A program made the translations under genes and the position numbers. Source: Phycocordibacter sp964398865 (GTDB lineage Bacteria > Patescibacteriota > Minisyncoccia > Phycocordibacterales > Phycocordibacteraceae). Taken from it: a DNA stretch of 62,223 nucleotides. The notes beneath the pieces were generated by a model. It was given only the letters and a program-made list of their open reading frames with translations, did no database searches and was not told the origin of the DNA. The stretch is from assembly GCA_964398865.1 (NCBI GenBank), contig CAYNOO010000005.1, positions 1-62,223 of the forward strand, given 5' to 3'. Below are positions 25,046 through 32,648 of the stretch, one piece after another. Each line of letters starts with the position of its first letter. Position 1 is the stretch's first letter.

Positions 25046-25309
25046 TCCGCGGTAGCTCAATGGTAGAGCAGCTCCCTGTCGAGTAAGGCAGCCTTTCCGA
25101 GGAATCGGAATTGCAAATTTCGGGATATCGGTGAACGCTAAAGCTTTATGCCAAGCCAACACCGAGGGAACCCTCTCATTATTGTGAGGGGCACCGTAGA
25201 GACTAGATACCGAAACATCGAGAACCGATGGTGATATAGTCCACGCCCTTAGGAAACTCTGGGAACAAGTGTAAGGAGTTGGTTGTAGGTTCGAGTCCTA
25301 CCCGCGGAG
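25046..25309 (+). tRNA. tRNA-Asn(GUU), interrupted by a group I intron
   Basis: Exon 1 (25046-25079) has the acceptor strand TCCGCGG, the D arm GCTC-AATGGTA-GAGC and anticodon stem GCTCC with loop start CTGT. Exon 2 (25272-25309) continues TAA, GGAGT, a 5-nt variable loop, T arm GTAGG-TTCGAGT-CCTAC, CCGCGGA and discriminator G. Joined, the loop is CTGTTAA with anticodon GTT, as in E. coli tRNA-Asn. Reading straight through without splicing would suggest GTC (Asp), but then the stem cannot close. U1 and G73 also fit Asn. CCA is not encoded. The T-arm/acceptor end doubles as the attachment site for the neighbouring recombinase element. Confidence 0.88.
25080..25271 (+). ncRNA. Group I self-splicing intron in tRNA-Asn
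   Basis: The 192-nt insert follows U35 and ends in G, as group I introns do. P1 can form between exon CTGT and GGCAG (25085-25089), giving a U.G pair at the 5' splice site. The conserved P7 strands are present: AGACTA (25200-25205) and TATAGTCC (25234-25241), which pair as GACTA/TAGTC. No ORF is inside; it is a minimal ribozyme similar in size to cyanobacterial tRNA-Leu introns. Confidence 0.85.
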
Positions 25310-26884
25310 CTGAGGATTCATCTTGGGGTCAGAAGCACCTTTGTAGGCTTGCGCAGAGCCGCCTTTTTCAAGTTCGAAAATTTGAAGTGGCGAAGGCAAG
25401 TTTTGGAGGGTTTTCGAACCTTCAGGAAGTGTAGTGAGAAGATGCCGGAGAGCATTAAACGCTTCCGAAAATTTCACAACAAGGCGATTTTCAGAAACGT
25501 ATATCTCCTCGCACATCAGGCGTAAGAGGCGTATCTTTTTCTCGGTGGATGCGCCTTTGAAAATATCGGCTGCGTGTTGAGAGAGTTCAAAGATGTCTGT
25601 TCCAAGTTCGTAATAACGCTTATCGCTTTCTGAGTGCCGCTGTAAGCCTTCCAAAACGTCTTGGATGCCTTTCTGAAGCTCTGAATGCTTCACATCATAT
25701 GTCTCAGCAGAAACACGCCCGTCGAGCCTGTCATCGTAAAGCATCTTCTCTCTTTGCCTCAGTCGCTCTTGTTGTGTGTGTAGTGCGCTGAGTGAAGCAT
25801 CGCGGTCTGCGATTTCGGTCTTGTGGAGCTCTTTTAATGCTTTCCTAACCCATTCTGCGAGGCGCGGAGACGCAATACGAAGACCATCCAGTTCCTGCGT
25901 TATAGCTTCCTCAAAATCCTTTTCTTTGTACCATTTCCGCTTTGAGCAGTTTCGGTACTGGCTACAGTGTCCGTAGAGTATTCCTTTTTGGCTTTCCCAC
26001 GTCAGCATTCCGCCACAGTCTCGGCAGCCAATAAGTCCCTTGAAAAGATATGTGTGTTTCCGATGCTTGCTACTGTTCGTTTTTGATTTCAAGACCGATT
26101 GCACGCGGTCAAATAAATCCCGCGATACAAGAGGCTCCTGTTTCCCCTCAGAAAGACTGCCTTTCCATACAACCCCTCCGACATAGAATGGGTCAGCTAA
26201 GAGACTTGCGAGACGACTTCGGACAAGCTTCGAACCGCCCCTAGTTCGCAATCCGAGCTCGTACATTACTTGCGAAAGATGCTGAATCGAATAACTGCCC
26301 GTTGCGTACAGCTCAAACATTTGTCGTATCAAGCGTGCTTTCTCACAGTCAGGGACGTGGATTTTGTGCCCCTTGTCTCCTTCGGTTTTGTAACCTAAAG
26401 GAGGTTTCGTGGGAAGCCACCCCTGCGCTATTTTTTCCTTCTGCCCCTTTTTTACTTCTTCGGATAGGTTGTTCGTGTAGAAACGGGCAATAGCCACCTT
26501 CATATCCCAAACGAGATTTTCGTGTGCACGGGTATTTCGGTTTACGATAAAGTTCTCCTTTACGAAGTGAAGCTCCCGTTCGGGATTCTGTTGAATCCAA
26601 TCGCTCACAGTTGCAGCATCCTTCAAATTGCGCGTTAGGCGGTCAATTTTCTCGCATAAAACGACAGAGACGCGGTGCGTGGAGGTATACCGAAGCATCT
26701 CTTCAAACACGATACGTATCTGCTTTCCACTCGCCGATTCGCTGACCCTGAACACTTTTGCAACCTCCAGACCTTTCTGACGGGCGTACTCGCTCAGAAG
26801 CTTCTCCTGCGCATCAAGGGAGTAACCTGTCTCTTCTTGTTCTCGGGAAGAAACGCGTGCGTAGATGACTGCCTTTTGTTGCAT
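25298..26884 (-). CDS. Large serine recombinase A
   Basis: This 528-aa protein has an N-terminal resolvase domain (YARVSSREQEETGYSL with the nucleophilic Ser; later EKIDRLTRN). A Recombinase domain (GWLPTKPPLGYK), a zinc ribbon (GCRDCGG...CSQYRNC) and a coiled-coil C-terminus follow. Such enzymes integrate and excise elements through att sites. The last residues QLRG and the stop TAG are encoded by the 3' end of tRNA-Asn; in the right-hand att copies the same frame ends LRG-TAA. A CCAACTATAGTT motif directly upstream of the ATG may be the site of the XRE repressor. Confidence 0.93.
   Translation of the reverse strand: MQQKAVIYARVSSREQEETGYSLDAQEKLLSEYARQKGLEVAKVFRVSESASGKQIRIVFEEMLRYTSTHRVSVVLCEKIDRLTRNLKDAATVSDWIQQNPERELHFVKENFIVNRNTRAHENLVWDMKVAIARFYTNNLSEEVKKGQKEKIAQGWLPTKPPLGYKTEGDKGHKIHVPDCEKARLIRQMFELYATGSYSIQHLSQVMYELGLRTRGGSKLVRSRLASLLADPFYVGGVVWKGSLSEGKQEPLVSRDLFDRVQSVLKSKTNSSKHRKHTYLFKGLIGCRDCGGMLTWESQKGILYGHCSQYRNCSKRKWYKEKDFEEAITQELDGLRIASPRLAEWVRKALKELHKTEIADRDASLSALHTQQERLRQREKMLYDDRLDGRVSAETYDVKHSELQKGIQDVLEGLQRHSESDKRYYELGTDIFELSQHAADIFKGASTEKKIRLLRLMCEEIYVSENRLVVKFSEAFNALRHLLTTLPEGSKTLQNLPSPLQIFELEKGGSAQAYKGASDPKMNPQLRG
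25299..25310. other. attL core of the integrated island
   Basis: TACCCGCGGAGC spans the end of the T arm and the acceptor strand of tRNA-Asn. The same 12-mer is at 41509-41520 and 41937-41948. The recombinase gene ends inside it on the minus strand. Confidence 0.7.
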
Positions 26885-26885
26885 A

Positions 26886-26897
26886 CCAACTATAGTT
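26886..26897 (-). promoter_or_regulatory. CCAACTATAGTT motif at the recombinase A start
   Basis: The motif CCAACTATNGTT occurs here, 1 nt before the recombinase ATG, and twice upstream of the XRE repressor gene (28217 and 28232). The inner AACTATAGTT is palindromic. It is a candidate repressor operator covering the ribosome entry region of the recombinase. Confidence 0.55.
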
Positions 26898-26939
26898 ATC
26901 TCTTAATATTGTAAACAGAAATAAACAATTGTCATCTTT

Positions 26940-27089
26940 TTACGTACGGTGTAATAAACGCCACGCAGTCTGACGTGCGCACTTATGCGCATATCCTGCG
27001 CGACGGGCGGCTTCTGCCCCGTTGAAGTTGCTCTTGAAATAATGATAGACGAAGAGTCGGTGGCGAGGGTTCAAAGGTTTTCGTGTCAT
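26940..27089 (-). CDS. Short protein resembling the HTH of phage terminase small subunit
   Basis: The 49-aa frame starts MTRKPLNPRHRLFVYHYF and continues NGAEAARRAGYAHKCARQT. This matches the N-terminal DNA-binding part of Terminase_2 (LTPKQ..F...Y...NATQAAIRAGYS.KTA). The rest of a terminase is missing, so it is either a remnant or a small DNA-binding protein of the element. It lies between recombinase A and the wHTH gene. Confidence 0.55.
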   Translation of the reverse strand: MTRKPLNPRHRLFVYHYFKSNFNGAEAARRAGYAHKCARQTAWRLLHRT

Positions 27090-27142
27090 ATCTTTTTTTA
27101 TATTTCTTTTAATTTCTTAGCTTCTTTAGCGACCATTCGTGC

Positions 27143-27616
27143 TCACGGATTTGAATAAAAACTCGGTTTCATCCTTTTCTCGTTGGCAAGATTCGTGCGT
27201 ATTGCGAATAGCTCGCGAGACCTGTTTTCACTCCACTGAATATCATATTCAGTAGTTAGAAGGTTGATTTCGCTATCTTGAATTATTTTCTCGTATCTTT
27301 TGCCGCGCGTTGGCAGGAAGAGTGAGGCATTGGTTATCTTCAAGAGGCGCGGGTCATCCGTTTTTTGGTATACCCCGCGTTTAAGCAAAGAGCGCTTGGC
27401 TGCATTGATACTACCGACCGACCAATCAGGAAGCATCTCTTGCTTCACAACCTTCGTCCTGCAATCGAAGGTGCCAAAGGTTTCGTGTCTGGTATCCCAG
27501 TCAGCACGTTGGCGGGAGGCGAAATAGTACCGAACCTCTGCGTTAGAAAAACCTTGCATCCATTCATGCTCTTTTCGATAAAATCTTATCCAGCCGCTTT
27601 TATTTCCTTGTGCCAT
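27143..27616 (-). CDS. wHTH-like element protein
   Basis: The start at 27616 gives MAQGNKSGWIRFYRKEHEW (157 aa). Residues 20-100 look like a winged helix: AEVRYYFASRQ, then SVGSINAAKRSLLKRGVYQK and LLKI. It occupies the same place as the wHTH protein of the second module (33126-34049), downstream of a related small protein gene. It may bind the element's origin or act in its maintenance; no family was recognised with certainty. Confidence 0.5.
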   Translation of the reverse strand: MAQGNKSGWIRFYRKEHEWMQGFSNAEVRYYFASRQRADWDTRHETFGTFDCRTKVVKQEMLPDWSVGSINAAKRSLLKRGVYQKTDDPRLLKITNASLFLPTRGKRYEKIIQDSEINLLTTEYDIQWSENRSRELFAIRTNLANEKRMKPSFYSNP

Positions 27617-27764
27617 GTTTGGTTGCAGTTTCAGCAAGAACGTCAAAAAAGGTCATGAGCCACACGGCTGCACGCGCAGCATCCTGTCCCGGCATTTCAA
27701 AGCCGTATTCTTCGCGGAATATCGTGCGAAATTCTTGGACGAGTTCATTGCTTAGGTTTGCCAC
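27600..27764 (-). CDS. Small element protein, EFR..FREEYG type (module A)
   Basis: The frame from GTG at 27764 encodes 54 aa: NLSNELVQEFRTIFREEYG then PGQDAARAAVWLMTFFDVLA. It is homologous to the protein at 34058-34204 (LSNQALQEFKELWKKERG, AMEQAVNLLTIFDAI). Both are helical and precede a wHTH gene in a serine recombinase module. It overlaps the next gene by 17 nt. Function unknown. Confidence 0.6.
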   Translation of the reverse strand: MANLSNELVQEFRTIFREEYGFEMPGQDAARAAVWLMTFFDVLAETATKHGTRK

Positions 27765-27796
27765 AAAAAAACCCCGATTCCTATCAGGAAAATCGG
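27765..27796 (-). terminator. Terminator between the XRE gene and module A operon
   Basis: CCGATT (read on the minus strand from 27796) pairs with AATCGG (27779-27774) and is followed by GG and seven T. It ends just before the GTG of the small protein gene, so it would stop transcription from the repressor region or act as an attenuator. Confidence 0.7.
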
Positions 27797-27980
27797 AGTG
27801 TGGAAGCGAGTTACTGAATCCACAATCAGCAACCGGACAGGGTGCTCATCGTGGACGTGCCGTGGCTATATCTCGTCGTAGCAATGGGTATTACTCGCCT
27901 AGTCCCTATGAAGTGAAGAGTACGGAGTCGCTCTTCACGTTGTACCTAAAGGTTACCAAAAGTAATCAAAAGCGCAAGAA
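27797..27980 (-). other. Non-coding spacer with paired segments
   Basis: No credible gene is seen in this ~180-nt stretch. GCGAGT (27806) can pair with ACTCGC (27893), and GTGAAGAG with CTCTTCAC near 27915-27940, before the terminator at 27765. It could be a transcribed structured leader or small RNA; this is not established. Confidence 0.35.
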
Positions 27981-28196
27981 CTAGAAGCGCGCCAATTCTG
28001 AGCGTTCGACTTCAAGCGCCCGAGCGAGCTTATCGAGTGTTTCGAGCGTCACACTCCGTTCGCCACGCTCTATCATGCCGATGAAATTACGACTGAGACG
28101 TGCTCGCATTCCAAGCTTCTCCTGAGACATGTTGCGGCGTAGGCGCAAAGCCTTCAGATGACGCCCAAAACTTCGAGAAACAGGCTTTTTGTTCAC
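27981..28196 (-). CDS. XRE-family transcriptional regulator
   Basis: This 71-aa protein is a single Cro/CI-type helix-turn-helix (LRLRRNMSQEKLGMRARLSRNFIGMIERGERSVTLETLDKLARAL). Small regulators like this control recombinase genes in mobile elements. Two CCAACTATNGTT motifs lie directly upstream of its start and a third before recombinase A, so it may repress both itself and the recombinase. Confidence 0.9.
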   Translation of the reverse strand: MNKKPVSRSFGRHLKALRLRRNMSQEKLGMRARLSRNFIGMIERGERSVTLETLDKLARALEVERSELARF

Positions 28197-28216
28197 CCCT
28201 TCAGCCTAGCCACTTG

Positions 28217-28243
28217 CCAACTATCGTTCTACCAACTATTGTT
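28217..28243. promoter_or_regulatory. Two CCAACTATNGTT motifs between divergent genes
   Basis: The copies are at 28217-28228 (N = C) and 28232-28243 (N = T), 15 bp apart. They lie between the XRE gene and the divergent membrane protein gene. A third copy is at 26886-26897. Confidence 0.6.
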
Positions 28244-28250
28244 GTCATAT

Positions 28251-28430
28251 ATGACCGTCGCCTCAGTCATTTTTATTGTTGTCGTTTTCGGTTTGTTCTA
28301 CTGGGAGCAGTCAAAAGAAACAAAAAAATGGAAAAAGAACTGGGAATATTGTAAGCGCTTACTTGACCTCACAAGAGAACAATTGACCGATGAGCAAAGC
28401 AAAGAAGTTGAAAGAAATCTTTTAAAATAA
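28251..28430 (+). CDS. Small membrane protein (59 aa)
   Basis: The start at 28251 gives MTVASVIFIVVVFGLFYW, one membrane helix, followed by a charged helical tail (KETKKWKKNWEYCKRLLDLTREQL). An upstream start would enter the XRE operator region. It lies just before the retron RNA and is divergent from XRE. Whether it belongs to the retron unit is unknown. Confidence 0.55.
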   Translation: MTVASVIFIVVVFGLFYWEQSKETKKWKKNWEYCKRLLDLTREQLTDEQSKEVERNLLK

Positions 28431-28474
28431 GAAAATTCTGTACTTACTACATCTGTTGAGGTAATATTCTTTGG

Positions 28475-28635
28475 TCGATATTTAGCGACATATAATCGAC
28501 TTTTCGCGGCGTTACTGCCTCGATGCTGTCAGCAATGTACAGCCGTTACGCTCCACCTTGTCTTCGACACTATGTGTTTACCTACCAGTATTGTTAAAGT
28601 TGCGGTAGGAAGGATTACATGTCGCTAAATGTCGA
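28475..28635 (+). ncRNA. Retron-type msr-msd RNA
   Basis: Repeat a1 TCGATATTTAGCGACAT (28475-28491) is complementary to a2 ATGTCGCTAAATGTCGA (28619-28635) over 17 nt with one G.T pair. Between them lie small hairpins expected of msr (GGC-GTTACT-GCC; GCTGT...ACAGC) and a later stem CCTACC/GGTAGG (28581-28609), which could be the msd tip. It ends at the reverse transcriptase start codon. The layout is that of a retron: the RT would copy msd into branched RNA-DNA. The exact msr/msd limits cannot be fixed by eye. Confidence 0.8.
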
Positions 28636-30245
28636 TAAAGAGTAGAGCTGATTTTTTTCGACACTGCACCTCTAGAGCAGAGTTGGCTCTTGTCTTAGGA
28701 ACTAAGCCTCGAACATTAAATTATCTCTCTTTTGCAAAAATTGAGAGGTATAAATCTTTTCTAATTCCGAAGAAAAATGGTGGTAAGCGTGAAATTCACG
28801 CCCCTATCGGAGCTTTAAAGGTTCTACAGAAGCGACTTGCAGAGATTTTAAATCATATCTACCCAGCTCCTTCGTATGTGTATGGTTTTATTCCACAAAG
28901 AAGTATCGTCCAAAACGCGACACCTCATATCGATAAAAGAGTTGTACTTAATTTTGATTTAAAGGATTTTTTCCCCTCAATAACAGCAAGCCGGTTGATA
29001 GCTTTTTTCAAAGCACCTCCTTTTAATTTTAATAATGAGATTGTCTCTACAATTGTTAGGCTTCTTTGTCATAACGACGCCTTACCTCCGGGGGCTCCAA
29101 CTTCTCCCGTTGTTGCAAATATGATTTGTTTTCGAATGGATAGAGCTTTAAACAGCTTCGCAAAACGAGAAGGGGCAGATTACACTCGTTACGCAGACGA
29201 TATTACGTTTTCTACTCGTCGCAGTAAGCTGTCTACTAAAATCCTAAAGAAGAACAAGGAAGGACTGTTAGTTTTAGGTGACGAGATTTTATCTATAATC
29301 AATTCAAATTATTTTTCCATAAACGACCTTAAAACTCGTGTAAGCTATGGGAAAAAAGCACAGTATGTAACTGGGATAAAAGTAAATACGAAGGCAAATG
29401 TCTCAAAGGTTTTTACTAGGGAAATTCGCAGTATATTAAATGCTTGGAGCAAATATCACTTGCCGGATACGCAAAAGCGATTTGAATCAAAATACGGGGG
29501 CAAAGGTAAAGATATTGTTGCAGTTGTTAGGGGAAAATTGGCACATTTAAAAAACGTTAAAGGACCGGACGACAAAGTCTACAGTCGGCTCTATAACAGG
29601 TTTGTAGAACTTGAAGGAAAAGGAAGGGCAAGATTGCCGGAAAACGAGGAGGAAAGATTATTTGAACGCGTTTTTGTTATTCAATGTGGGTCAAAAAAAG
29701 GAACAGCTTTCATTTTAAATCAAAAGTTTTTGATTACCTGTAATCATGTTGTTCTTGAAACAGAAGATATTGAATTTTTTGCATGGGACCAGTGTCTTCC
29801 TATTGCGCCAATGCGGGCAAAAATAAAAAGAAAATATACCTCTCAGGACCTCGACCTTGCATTTATTGAAATAGACAATTCAAACCTTTTGAATACAAAG
29901 TCTCTTTTTGCAGTTGGGAAGTCAGAATCTATTCGTCCAGCAGATAAATATAAAGCTTTAGGTTTTCCAAACTATCGTTTAAATATGAAGCCAAGAATAA
30001 CACCGGTAACTGTTACGGCTTTAGAGAAAGATAAGTACGGAACAAGTCAAATCTCTGTTATTGAAACGCTTGTCAGTGGGAACAGCGGGGGACCAGTTTT
30101 AAACTCCAAAAATCAAGTTGTTGGGGTAGTTGCCTTAGGTGCCCCGAATCCTTTGGCAGCACATGACTGGAGTGGGTTTTCCTTTATACCTATTCAAGAA
30201 GTGCGACGTTTTGCTGAAACTATCTCATTGAATATTGATAGCTAA
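28629..30245 (+). CDS. Retron-like reverse transcriptase fused to a trypsin-like protease
   Basis: This is a 538-aa protein. The RT part (1-330) has FLIPKKNGGKREIHAP, NFDLKDFFPSI, PPGAPTSPVVANM, the catalytic YADD (188-191) and the VTG motif (247-249) typical of retron RTs. From about residue 345 it has an S1-type protease fold: CNHVV with His 373, DLDLAFIE with Asp 409, and GNSGGPVL with Ser 486. RT-protease fusions are known among retron and defence RTs; the protease is probably the toxic effector, held inactive by the RNA-DNA until phage triggers it (inference). The ATG lies within repeat a2. No Shine-Dalgarno is seen. Confidence 0.9.
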   Translation: MSIKSRADFFRHCTSRAELALVLGTKPRTLNYLSFAKIERYKSFLIPKKNGGKREIHAPIGALKVLQKRLAEILNHIYPAPSYVYGFIPQRSIVQNATPHIDKRVVLNFDLKDFFPSITASRLIAFFKAPPFNFNNEIVSTIVRLLCHNDALPPGAPTSPVVANMICFRMDRALNSFAKREGADYTRYADDITFSTRRSKLSTKILKKNKEGLLVLGDEILSIINSNYFSINDLKTRVSYGKKAQYVTGIKVNTKANVSKVFTREIRSILNAWSKYHLPDTQKRFESKYGGKGKDIVAVVRGKLAHLKNVKGPDDKVYSRLYNRFVELEGKGRARLPENEEERLFERVFVIQCGSKKGTAFILNQKFLITCNHVVLETEDIEFFAWDQCLPIAPMRAKIKRKYTSQDLDLAFIEIDNSNLLNTKSLFAVGKSESIRPADKYKALGFPNYRLNMKPRITPVTVTALEKDKYGTSQISVIETLVSGNSGGPVLNSKNQVVGVVALGAPNPLAAHDWSGFSFIPIQEVRRFAETISLNIDS

Positions 30246-30936
30246 CAACAACTTTTTTCGACTTACCTCATATCCGGGTTTCTTAGGGACTCCGTTGGAG
30301 ATACGTTCTCCCGATTCTCAACCTCCACCCCTTCCTAACTATTTTGTATACTTGGCGGAGAAGCCAATGACTCCATATTTAAACTTTTTCGGCACATCCT
30401 ATCTTAAACGACTCGACGGGAAGAAGGGGCGAGAGCTATTTGCCGTATATCACTTCTTGTCCAATGAAAATAAAGAACCCATCGACAAAGATGCGTTCCA
30501 AACTGACCCGTCTGAGCCAATTGATATTGCATACGGGCAAAGAAAGTTTCAAGTAACGACAGGGTCTCCCGATTCTGATGCCGTGGTTAACATACTTCAG
30601 AAGAGTGAAACTGCAGTCAGAGGTAATACCGAGGGGAAGTGGATAGATATTGCTGGCGGCAGAGTCAGGAGTTGGCATCGGACATCGGGTCTAGAAGATG
30701 GTTTCAATGATGACATCATAAGACCCATTCAAAACAAAATAGACAAATATGGTAGCAACAATATCGCTTTAATAGACGTCACTCTTTTGGTGTACTCCTA
30801 TGGTCTAGTAGTCGCCGAGTACCAAGAGTCCTATTGGCAATCAATCTTAAGCAGACATAATGATTTCTTCAAATCTACTGGCTTTAAGGATATCTACTGG
30901 GCTGACCAAAATACCAACGTGGCAATATTTCAATGA
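30235..30936 (+). CDS. Retron-unit accessory protein, unknown family
   Basis: This 233-aa protein starts at TTG (30235), overlapping the RT-protease stop by 11 nt, so it is translationally coupled. There is no membrane segment. The second half contains DDIIRPIQNKIDKYG, NNIALIDVTLLVYSYG and DFFKSTGFKDIYWADQNT, an alpha/beta pattern that could be a nuclease-like or receptor-like domain. I cannot name the family. Position and overlap suggest it works with the RT-protease. Its end overlaps the recombinase B stop on the opposite strand. Confidence 0.65.
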   Translation: MIANNNFFRLTSYPGFLGTPLEIRSPDSQPPPLPNYFVYLAEKPMTPYLNFFGTSYLKRLDGKKGRELFAVYHFLSNENKEPIDKDAFQTDPSEPIDIAYGQRKFQVTTGSPDSDAVVNILQKSETAVRGNTEGKWIDIAGGRVRSWHRTSGLEDGFNDDIIRPIQNKIDKYGSNNIALIDVTLLVYSYGLVVAEYQESYWQSILSRHNDFFKSTGFKDIYWADQNTNVAIFQ

Positions 30937-32648
30937 GATGCACTCAGGAGCTGACGCACCTCATTGGCGTAATATTCAGGCTGCGGTATGGAAACGAGCA
31001 GATTGGAAGTTCGGAAGAACGACCAGCAAGCGAGCCAAGTAGGACGATTGAGCACGAAAGTGCTCTTTTGTCTTTCATTCACTGGGTTTTCGGAGGTTCG
31101 AGCGGAAGGTGTTGTTGCTCCAACTTGGGAGGTGTTCTCAAAGATTGTTTTGAACACGGGATGCAGTTGTATCTTCACTTTTCTACCTTCTAGCTGGAGG
31201 TTCGAGCCAAGACAGGCAAGAATGGCTCTTTTCGTATCCATGTCTCCTTTTAGAAACCACGAGCGGGCATAACGGGCGAAATTGAACGTCCTCTCACTCA
31301 ACTCTATCCATTGCTCTAGATCCTTACCTTGAGCCTTAAGATCGCTCTCCAGCGATTCCTTGCGCTTGAGGAGGCTACTTTTTACCCCCTGATATTCAGT
31401 GTCAGAAATAAACTGCCCGCTAGTGTTTTGTGTCGAAGTGTATTTAAGCAATAGTGAGCCGAGCTGTTCAGTAACAGCCTCTAAGTCCTTTTGCTTGTTC
31501 TGAAAAGCGATCTGGTGCGTCACAGCTTCACCCTGCCGTACTTCATGTAAATGCTTTATTGCCCAGTTCTTAAAGTTCTCTGAAATAGTAATGCCTTCCA
31601 ATGCTCCGTCTATTTGACGCTGAAGTTCTTTTACTTCGATAGATTTCTCTAAACAATCAGGGTTCTTTTTCTTCGTACAGTGATAGTAAACATAGCGGTG
31701 AACATTGCCATTTTTCTGCTTTTTTATCTTTTCTTCGGCAGTGATGCTCGATTGGCAACTGCTACATCGCATCAATCCAGTGAAAGCAAATAGATGACGT
31801 TTAGGAGCGGGCTTGCCTTTCTTACCAAGAATAAATTGTACTCGCTGAAATTCCTCTTCGGTGATGATTGACTTATGTTCTCCTTTTACCCAGTTACCAC
31901 TGCCTGCTGGGTATTCAAAATATCCGTAATAGAACGGATTGGTAAATAGCTTGTAGATAGCGCTACGTGACATTGGCTTTCCACCTTCGCGTCTCCTTTG
32001 CGTGGTGCGGTAACCCCATTCTTTGTTAGCAATGTTAAGGATTCGAGGAGGAGTGAAATTTCCTGTAAGCATTAAGTCCCACATTCTGCGCACAAGAGGA
32101 AGTTTCTCTGGATCTTCAACAATAATTTTGTATCCCTTCTCTAGGCTCGGAGTATTCAAATAACCTGCTGGCGCTACACCAGGCAACCACCCAGCTTTAA
32201 CTTTCTTCCTCAAGCCACGCTTTACGTTTACAGAAAGGTCTCTGACGAATTGATTAGCCTGACCGAACTCAACGCCGATCACAATACTGTTGTCTCTTGG
32301 TGTATATTCTTTTCCATAGGTGTGAATACTTTGTAATACGCCTTTCTGTAACATCCAGCTTATTTGCCCTCCATCAATAGGATTTCGTGCAAGACGATCA
32401 AGTTTCCAGCATAGTATTCCATTGGCTTCACCGTTATAGACACGTTGGAGCATCTCATTAAAGACTTCTCGTCCAGGTGCCTTTGCTGATTGCGATTCTA
32501 TAAAAGTAGCAACCACCTCCAACTTGGAATCACCACTAATCTTTTTCAACTCATCAATCTGCGCTTCAATAGAAGCAACCTGCCGATCTTCGGCTTCACT
32601 CGACTTGCGAGCATAGATAAAATATTTTGTCTTAGTTTCGTTAATCAT
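30930..32648 (-). CDS. Large serine recombinase B
   Basis: This 572-aa protein has the resolvase domain (FIYARKSSEAEDRQ with the nucleophilic Ser; LCWKLDRLARNP), the Recombinase domain (GWLPGVAPAGY), a zinc ribbon (RCSSCQSS...HCTKKKNPDC) and a coiled coil. The ending PEYYANEVRQLL is one I associate with Parcubacteria recombinases. It differs from recombinase A, so two independent integration systems lie side by side. Its gene starts 8 nt inside the preceding membrane protein gene. Confidence 0.93.
   Translation of the reverse strand: MINETKTKYFIYARKSSEAEDRQVASIEAQIDELKKISGDSKLEVVATFIESQSAKAPGREVFNEMLQRVYNGEANGILCWKLDRLARNPIDGGQISWMLQKGVLQSIHTYGKEYTPRDNSIVIGVEFGQANQFVRDLSVNVKRGLRKKVKAGWLPGVAPAGYLNTPSLEKGYKIIVEDPEKLPLVRRMWDLMLTGNFTPPRILNIANKEWGYRTTQRRREGGKPMSRSAIYKLFTNPFYYGYFEYPAGSGNWVKGEHKSIITEEEFQRVQFILGKKGKPAPKRHLFAFTGLMRCSSCQSSITAEEKIKKQKNGNVHRYVYYHCTKKKNPDCLEKSIEVKELQRQIDGALEGITISENFKNWAIKHLHEVRQGEAVTHQIAFQNKQKDLEAVTEQLGSLLLKYTSTQNTSGQFISDTEYQGVKSSLLKRKESLESDLKAQGKDLEQWIELSERTFNFARYARSWFLKGDMDTKRAILACLGSNLQLEGRKVKIQLHPVFKTIFENTSQVGATTPSARTSENPVNERQKSTFVLNRPTWLACWSFFRTSNLLVSIPQPEYYANEVRQLLSASH

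Noticed and set aside
25046..25110. tRNA-Asp(GTC) reading of the tRNA gene
   Set aside because: Without removing the insert the anticodon stem and T arm cannot form; spliced it is a regular tRNA-Asn.
27610..27984. 124-aa plus-strand frame over the small protein and terminator region
   Set aside because: It runs antisense through a conserved small protein and a terminator hairpin, and has no domain.
28100..28354. 84-aa plus-strand frame overlapping the XRE gene
   Set aside because: It is antisense to a clear HTH gene; the real plus-strand gene here starts at 28251 in another frame.
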